Assembly: GCA_041178545.1 (NCBI GenBank) | Contig: JBEGVB010000145.1 | Location: 1 to 17,394 of the forward strand | Direction of reading: 5' to 3' | Length of the DNA stretch: 17,394 bases | Source of the DNA: JBEATZ01 sp041178545 | GTDB taxonomy: Bacteria; Planctomycetota; UBA1135; UBA2386 | Shown: positions 12,672 to 17,394 of the stretch, piece after piece | Numbering within the stretch: the stretch's first letter is position 1 | Layout: every line of letters starts with the position of its first letter | Notes under the pieces: generated by a model | Databases searched by the model: none | The model's input: only the letters and a program-made list of their open reading frames with translations | Told to the model about the DNA's origin: nothing | Translations under genes and position numbers: made by a program

Positions 12672-15509
12672 ATGAACTCCTCGATCTCCTCCCGTGTCGG
12701 CCAGCGCCTGTCCGCCCTGTGCGCCGCCGTCGTCCTCGCCTCCACTGCATTCGCCCAGGCCCCGGCCAACGACGAGTGCGCAGGCGCCCTCGCGCTGACC
12801 AACGGCATCAACGGCCCCTACAACAACTCGACGGCCACCACGTCGACGTTGACGTTCCCGGTGGGCTGCTCCACCTCGGCTCCGGGCAGGGACCTCTGGT
12901 TCGCGTACACGCCGGTCGCCAGCGGCACCATCGTCGCCACCACCTGCGGCATCGGCAGCTTTGACAGCGTCGTCGAGGTGTTCGACGGCTCGGCAGGCTG
13001 CGGCTCACTGGTGAGCCTCGGCTGCAACGACGACAACTGCACCACGCGCTCGCGCGTCGTCTTCACCGGCGCGGCAGGCACCACCTACTACATCCGCGTC
13101 GCAGCCTTCGGCACCGGCGCCGGCGGTGCCTTCAGCCTGGAGATCCAGGCGCCGAAGGTCCTCACCAACCGCTCGCTCGCGTTCAGCGGCTCGACGCTTC
13201 CCGGCGGCACCTTCAACGCCAACATCAACCACCCCTCGACCGAGGCAGGCAACATCTTCGCCATGCTCTGGTCGCTGCCCTACAACCCGCCGGTCACGCC
13301 CGTCGTCCCGGGCTTCAACGTCAACGGCCAGATCGGCGTCGACCCCACCAACTTCCTCACCGGCGTGACCGGCGTCCTCGCAGCAGGCACCACCACCCCG
13401 ACCTCGCTGAGCATCCCCAACAACCCGTCGCTCTTCGGCTACCCGCTGTTCGGGCAGTCCGTCGACCTCGACAACGCCACGCCCGACATCTCCTTCTCCG
13501 ACAACCGCGTCGGCGTGAAGGTCGGTGCGAACGTCGGCAAGGTGGTCGTCTCCCGCGCCACCACCACGTCGTTCATCTCCGGCGACAACGACGTCCAGAA
13601 CCTCGACGACGGCAAGGTCGGCCTCGCCCAGAGCCAGGGGCTCAACCCCTTCACCTCGCTGCCCACGCGCCCGCGCTCCGGCGAGGGATTCGTCGAGGGC
13701 TACCCGGGCACCAACAGCTCGACCTCCTTCGACAGCGACATCGACGCCGAGTCCAGTCGCCGCGTCGGCCGCCGCACCTTCAACGGCGCCTACCAGGGCA
13801 TCGTGACCCCGTCGGGCAACGACATCAGCATCATCCGCATCAACGGCGCCCAGAACGGCGGCCGTGAGTACGGCATCCTGAGCTACGAGCGCTCGACGGG
13901 CATCGCCCGCCGCGTGCCCGGACTCAGCTTCACCGATGCCACCACGACGCTGCTGCCTGCCCAGAACCGCTTCTACATCGCGGTCTCGCGCGACGGCCAG
14001 TGGGGCTGCGTGAACTTCCTCGACAGCGTGACGCCCGCGGTCAACCCGCCCAAGGCCTTTGCCTTCCGCACCGACGGCCTCACGGCTGCCGTCGACATCA
14101 CCCCGCCGACCATGACCAGCGTCGACGCCTTCTTCGACGGTGCCATGCACTTCACGAACGACTTCCTGTTCGTGGCTGGCAGCCAGGGCTGGATGTGGAC
14201 CTCCGCCACCAACCCGGGCGTGCTGCAGCCGCTCGCGCTGCCGAACACAACGGCCACCAATGCGCCCAACTTGTTCGTCTTCTCGCTCAGCAGCCGCGTC
14301 TCGCAGGACGGCTCCAGCTTCTGGATCCCGATCGGCTCCAACGCCACTGCCTCGCGCGGCGAGAACGACATCGTGCGCGTGACCAACGTGGCGGGATCGC
14401 CCGTGGCCGCAAACCACAGCCAGTTCGCCGCGGCCACCGGCATCGCCGAGTTCGGCTTCAGCGCCTTCACCCCTGCCACCACCAACAACTCGGCAGCGGG
14501 CATCAAGGCAAGCGTGTCGCCGGACGGCACCAAGATGGCCTTCATCACCTGCACGACGACGACGTCGACCTTCAACGGCATCTGCGTCGCCGACGGCACC
14601 GCCAACCCGCCGGTCCGCACCGTCGCAGGCGCGGTCTTCTACGGTGACCTGGTGTTCCTCAACAACACCACGGTGCTGTTCTTCGCCGGCACCACCACGG
14701 CCCAGGCGCTCTACAGCCTCGACGTGCCGACGGGCAACATCACCCAGCTCAGCACCGCCACGGACATCCGCACCCGCGGTCAGTTCTGGTCGCTCAACAA
14801 GAACTGGTGGTACTTCATCCGCTCCAACAGCACCGGCGCCCGCCACGACATCGTCGCGGTCAACGCCGCCACCGGCGCACTCCAGTCGGTCACCGGTACC
14901 GAGTTCGGCACCCCCGGCAGCGTGGCCCAGCTGCGCACCGGCGGCATCGACACCGGCACCGAGGCGCTGCCCGCACGCCACTTCTTCATCCGCCGCGCCC
15001 CGAGCGGCAACCTCGCCTACTTCCTCGCCCGCGTGGACGTGGGCGCGACGACCTTCCAGGACGCCAACGTCTTCAGGTTCGACATCGAGAACGGCGGCAC
15101 GGCAACCCAGCTGACCGCCAACTCGGTCACCGGTGCCAGCACCGCCGTGAAGAACCTCGAGTCGCTCACCATCTCGGCCGACGGCAACCACCTCGCCTGG
15201 GTCGAGAAGGTCGGCACCACAACGGCCACCGTCGAGAACGTGATGCACCTCAACCTCACGACCAGTGTCGTGACCCAGCTCTCCAACGGCGGTGCCACCT
15301 ACGCCAACGTGACCGACAGCTCGGTGCGCTTCACCGGCGGCGCCACGCCCACGGGCGTCGTGTGGACCGCGGGCTCGGGCTCGACCACTGCACCGACGAC
15401 CAACACCTCGGTGTTCTGGGCCCCGCTCGGCAGCACGGTCGCGACGATCCTGATGCCCACCACCACCGACACCAGCACGCGCCTGTACCAGGTCGTCGGC
15501 ACCAACTGA
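12672..15509 (+). CDS. Large secreted protein with an N-terminal NDEC-type beta domain and a beta-propeller-like body
   Basis: The product has 945 residues. Residues 1-28 are a classical signal peptide (hydrophobic ALCAAVVLAS, cleavage after AFA or at AFAQA). Residues ~33-155 form a beta domain opening with NDECAGAL (Cys36) and containing DLWFAYTP and several cysteines that could pair. It resembles the pre-peptidase C-terminal-like jelly-roll domain common in secreted proteins of Planctomycetota. After a distinct middle segment (~158-380), the rest has repeated TolB/WD40-like strand patterns such as ASVSPDGTKMAFITC and TISADGNHLAWVEK, which suggests a propeller. The protein is rich in Thr, Asn, Ser and Ala, fitting export. 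No C-terminal anchor or sorting signal is seen, so it is probably released or held by protein contacts. No catalytic residues are recognised, and binding of other proteins or glycans is a guess. A strong terminator follows 43 bp after the stop. Confidence 0.8.
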   Translation: MNSSISSRVGQRLSALCAAVVLASTAFAQAPANDECAGALALTNGINGPYNNSTATTSTLTFPVGCSTSAPGRDLWFAYTPVASGTIVATTCGIGSFDSVVEVFDGSAGCGSLVSLGCNDDNCTTRSRVVFTGAAGTTYYIRVAAFGTGAGGAFSLEIQAPKVLTNRSLAFSGSTLPGGTFNANINHPSTEAGNIFAMLWSLPYNPPVTPVVPGFNVNGQIGVDPTNFLTGVTGVLAAGTTTPTSLSIPNNPSLFGYPLFGQSVDLDNATPDISFSDNRVGVKVGANVGKVVVSRATTTSFISGDNDVQNLDDGKVGLAQSQGLNPFTSLPTRPRSGEGFVEGYPGTNSSTSFDSDIDAESSRRVGRRTFNGAYQGIVTPSGNDISIIRINGAQNGGREYGILSYERSTGIARRVPGLSFTDATTTLLPAQNRFYIAVSRDGQWGCVNFLDSVTPAVNPPKAFAFRTDGLTAAVDITPPTMTSVDAFFDGAMHFTNDFLFVAGSQGWMWTSATNPGVLQPLALPNTTATNAPNLFVFSLSSRVSQDGSSFWIPIGSNATASRGENDIVRVTNVAGSPVAANHSQFAAATGIAEFGFSAFTPATTNNSAAGIKASVSPDGTKMAFITCTTTTSTFNGICVADGTANPPVRTVAGAVFYGDLVFLNNTTVLFFAGTTTAQALYSLDVPTGNITQLSTATDIRTRGQFWSLNKNWWYFIRSNSTGARHDIVAVNAATGALQSVTGTEFGTPGSVAQLRTGGIDTGTEALPARHFFIRRAPSGNLAYFLARVDVGATTFQDANVFRFDIENGGTATQLTANSVTGASTAVKNLESLTISADGNHLAWVEKVGTTTATVENVMHLNLTTSVVTQLSNGGATYANVTDSSVRFTGGATPTGVVWTAGSGSTTAPTTNTSVFWAPLGSTVATILMPTTTDTSTRLYQVVGTN

Positions 15510-15552
15510 GCGCCGCGCCTGGCATCGCGCGCCCCGGCGTGCGAGCCCTCCT

Positions 15553-15588
15553 CCGACGCCTGTCCGCCACCCGGCGGGCAGGCGTCGG
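15553..15588 (+). terminator. Rho-independent terminator of the secreted-protein gene
   Basis: A 16-bp stem (15553-15568 with 15573-15588) with one G-T wobble closes on a 4-nt ACCC loop and is followed by TCGTTTCC. It begins 43 bp after the stop codon at 15509. The stem is the strongest hairpin noticed in the window, and it separates this gene from the lipoprotein gene downstream. Confidence 0.8.
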
Positions 15589-15685
15589 TCGTTTCCGGGT
15601 CGCACCACCACCCACGGGCCGACCGCCATGGGCACTCGTGCGGTTGCACCCCGCGCGCCCCGGCGCCACGCTGCAAGCACCTCCC

Positions 15686-15692
15686 GAGGTGG
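15686..15692 (+). promoter_or_regulatory. Ribosome binding site fixing the start of the small lipoprotein
   Basis: GAGGTGG lies 4 nt before the ATG at 15697. An earlier in-frame ATG at 15628 has no such site and would place 23 charged residues ahead of the signal peptide, so 15697 is preferred. Confidence 0.6.
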
Positions 15693-15696
15693 CCCC

Positions 15697-16275
15697 ATGC
15701 TCCGTCCCCGACCATCGCTCGCTCTCGTCCTCCTGCTCGCCACCACCACGGCTGCGTGCGGTACCTCCCGCCGCTACGCGCCCCGCGAGAACTGCAATGG
15801 CGTCGGCCCGACAGCGGAGCCCGCAGCCGTCTATTCCATTGCCGAGGCCGGTGACCTGCGGCTGTGGTCCGACGGACTCGACACGCGTGAGGTTGCCGAC
15901 CGTACCGTCACCGTGGTGCGCATCGGCATGGAACTGGAGGCCTTCGGCGCCGCAGAGCTGGAGATCGTGGCCGAGTCGGTGACCCTCATCGACCCCGAGT
16001 GGGACACCGAGGTTGCCCCAACCTGGGCAGTGCCCGCAGGCGCCAGCAACACGGGAACCGCCCGCGCGACAGCAAGCGCCTGCGCACGCATGCAGTTCGA
16101 GTTCGAGTTGCCCGACGGAGCGCGAGGGACCGACCTGCGGGGCTTCTCCGTGCGGTGGCGCGTGCGCCAGGGCGAGGACGAATGCGAACAGCTCACGCCG
16201 TTCCTGCGCTACGTCACCCAGCCCCCGCAGGGGACCTGGCCGCCCATGGTGCTGGGCTTCCAGTACACGTTCTGA
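15697..16275 (+). CDS. Small putative lipoprotein of unknown function
   Basis: From ATG 15697 the product has 192 residues. It starts with LRPRPSLALVLLLATTTAAC, a positively charged end, a hydrophobic core and a usable lipobox (T-A-A-C), so Cys21 is the predicted lipidated residue. The mature part shows no family that I recognise. It has alternating beta-strand patterns (TVTVVRIGMELEAFGAAELEIVAESV at ~68-93), a Ser/Thr/Ala-rich link, and a C-terminal portion ending in the aromatic GFQYTF. Such a Phe ending can occur in outer-membrane beta proteins, but the protein is too short for a barrel to be claimed. It is preceded by the terminator of the large secreted-protein gene, so it should have its own promoter, which I could not locate. 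It converges with the Sel1-like gene, with 19 bp between the stop codons. Confidence 0.7.
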   Translation: MLRPRPSLALVLLLATTTAACGTSRRYAPRENCNGVGPTAEPAAVYSIAEAGDLRLWSDGLDTREVADRTVTVVRIGMELEAFGAAELEIVAESVTLIDPEWDTEVAPTWAVPAGASNTGTARATASACARMQFEFELPDGARGTDLRGFSVRWRVRQGEDECEQLTPFLRYVTQPPQGTWPPMVLGFQYTF

Positions 16276-16294
16276 ACAGGTTCGGTCGCGCCGC

Positions 16295-17394
16295 CTACTG
16301 CCGCACCTTGAGGATGCGCAGCAGCAGGAGTTGGGCGCTCACCGCCTGCCAGTGCTCGGGCGTGAGGCCCTCGCCCATCCAGTGCACCCCATGCCACAGG
16401 CCCATGGGCAGATCGGTGCCCACCATGTGCCACGCCAGCGCATCGACCGGTGAGGCCTCGCACCCGATGCCGTACCACCTGCGCGCAACCTCCAGGTTGC
16501 GGAGGGAGAGGAGCAGCATGCCGCGGTCCATGTCCTCGGTGCGCAACAGCAGGGCACGCTGGTAGGCCGCGGAGTCGCCCGCTGCCACGCCCAACATCGC
16601 GTGCAACAGCGCCTCGCCGCGCAGTCCAGGGTGCTTCGCGGCCTCCTCCCGCAAGCTGGTGATGAAGGGCAGTTCGAGGATCTCCTGCGTCGGCAGCCGG
16701 TCGGCCTGCAGCACGCCGTCGAGCTTGCCGTCCAGCAGTTCCTGCACCGCCTTGCGAACCACGCTGCGCTCGGGGCTGCTCGCGGCCACTCGCCCTGCGA
16801 ACTCGTCCTTGCCAACCTGACGGTCGGTGCGCTGCGCGATCTCGTGCGCGATCGCACTGCCGCGCACCTCGTGCAGGCTCTTGGAGTCGACATCCTTCTG
16901 CACGTCCGCGAACGAGTCGACCGTGGGGATCATCGGTCCGGGCAGGGCCTTGCTGGCCCAGGCCATCGCCAGTGCCTCCTCGGGATCCCGCGCGACCGTG
17001 CCTGCGGGCGGACGACACAACAGTGCGGCAGCCACGCCAATGGCCTCCGACCTGCCCATGCGCGCGGCATCTAGGATGCGCTGGCACTCGCGCAGACGGT
17101 GCTCTGCGCGCGCCTCGGCAGAGTCCACCGCACCAGCGAACGGCATCGGCGCCATGTACGCGGCCTGCAGGTAGTGCTGCACCACGCGGTCGAGGTCGCC
17201 TGACACCTTCGCGCCGAGGAAGGCGGCCTTGCATGCGCCTTGCACGTCGCCGAGTGCGGCCGCGCGCTCGAACAACGCGAGCGCCTTCGCCTGCCCGGCT
17301 TCACCTGCCTTGGCCTCGATCTCCCCCATCAGGACCAGGCTGGCTGCGCAGCCGCGGTCACCGGCCCACTGCAACAGTGCCATGGCCTCGCGCT
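16295..17394 (-). CDS. Sel1/TPR-like repeat protein (5' end outside the window)
   Basis: The minus-strand frame is open to the window edge and ends in TAG at 16295-16297, so 365 C-terminal residues are visible. An ATG at 17383 exists, but it sits inside what looks like a repeat helix (REAMALLQWAGDRG), so the true start is probably upstream. The first ~70 visible residues show Sel1/TPR-type helical hairpins: ALLQWAGDRGCAASLVLMGEIEAKAG followed by ALALFERAAALGDVQGACKAAFLGA, with small residues and Gly at the regular positions. The rest is alpha-helical, contains RALLLRTEDMDRGMLLLSLRNLEVARRWYGIG and other repeat-like helices, and is not recognised further. Such repeats usually serve protein-protein contacts. 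No signal peptide can be judged without the N-terminus. The gene converges with the small lipoprotein gene. Confidence 0.65.
   Translation of the reverse strand, partial: REAMALLQWAGDRGCAASLVLMGEIEAKAGEAGQAKALALFERAAALGDVQGACKAAFLGAKVSGDLDRVVQHYLQAAYMAPMPFAGAVDSAEARAEHRLRECQRILDAARMGRSEAIGVAAALLCRPPAGTVARDPEEALAMAWASKALPGPMIPTVDSFADVQKDVDSKSLHEVRGSAIAHEIAQRTDRQVGKDEFAGRVAASSPERSVVRKAVQELLDGKLDGVLQADRLPTQEILELPFITSLREEAAKHPGLRGEALLHAMLGVAAGDSAAYQRALLLRTEDMDRGMLLLSLRNLEVARRWYGIGCEASPVDALAWHMVGTDLPMGLWHGVHWMGEGLTPEHWQAVSAQLLLLRILKVRQ

Noticed and set aside
15628..15696. Earlier ATG as start of the small lipoprotein
   Set aside because: It lacks a Shine-Dalgarno sequence and adds 23 Arg/Ala/Pro-rich residues before a complete lipoprotein signal peptide. 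The ATG at 15697 has GAGGTGG 4 nt upstream.
13005..15749. Long minus-strand open frame (914 codons) opposite the secreted-protein gene
   Set aside because: It is Gly/Ala/Val/Arg-rich, runs across the strong terminator at 15553-15588 and has no motif. The plus strand has a signal peptide and recognisable domains.

Overview
The window is GC-rich throughout and reads as a stretch of chromosome from a bacterium of the Planctomycetota. That assignment is an inference. It rests on a large secreted protein starting with an Asn-Asp-Glu-Cys (NDEC) type domain, a GldA/GldFG/DUF4340 ABC exporter operon with a fused GldF-GldG, several lipoproteins with unusual domain mixes, and frequent starts without a Shine-Dalgarno sequence. 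No rRNA, tRNA, CRISPR array or transposase gene was seen.

Left part (1-4320). The 3' end of a glycoside-hydrolase-like gene is followed by a lipoprotein with DUF4097-like repeats (612-1490). Convergent to it is a membrane protein whose C-terminal domain looks like a degenerate SGNH hydrolase (3176-1509). Divergent from that, across only 28 bp, lies N-acetylglucosamine-6-phosphate deacetylase nagA (3205-4320). The 28-bp gap carries two overlapping -10-like hexamers, one per strand.

Middle part (4331-12079, minus strand). A lipoprotein joins a YVTN/YncE-type beta-propeller to a phosphoesterase domain. Upstream of it, separated by a strong hairpin terminator, is a three-gene operon: GldA-like ATPase, GldF-GldG fusion permease and DUF4340 protein. 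The genes are 1 bp apart or overlap by 4 bp. The DUF4340 protein contains what looks like the globular domain of a type II secretion major pseudopilin (GspG), which is the most unusual observation here.

Right part (12080-17394). A 592-bp non-coding interval holds a 269-bp segment bounded by 27-bp inverted arms (25 of 27 matched), plus smaller hairpins. It is followed by a 945-residue secreted protein with a beta-propeller-like body and a near-perfect 16-bp terminator hairpin. A small orphan lipoprotein comes next, and then the 3' part of a minus-strand Sel1/TPR-like protein that leaves the window.

Apart from the three-gene exporter operon the genes look like independent units facing both ways. 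The shared theme is the cell envelope: three lipoproteins, two membrane-anchored exporter subunits, one polytopic membrane protein and one secreted protein. nagA is the only clearly cytoplasmic metabolic enzyme. Two genes, nagA and the propeller-phosphoesterase, have the same hexamer TAGGGT exactly 6 nt before the start codon, as expected for leaderless transcripts.
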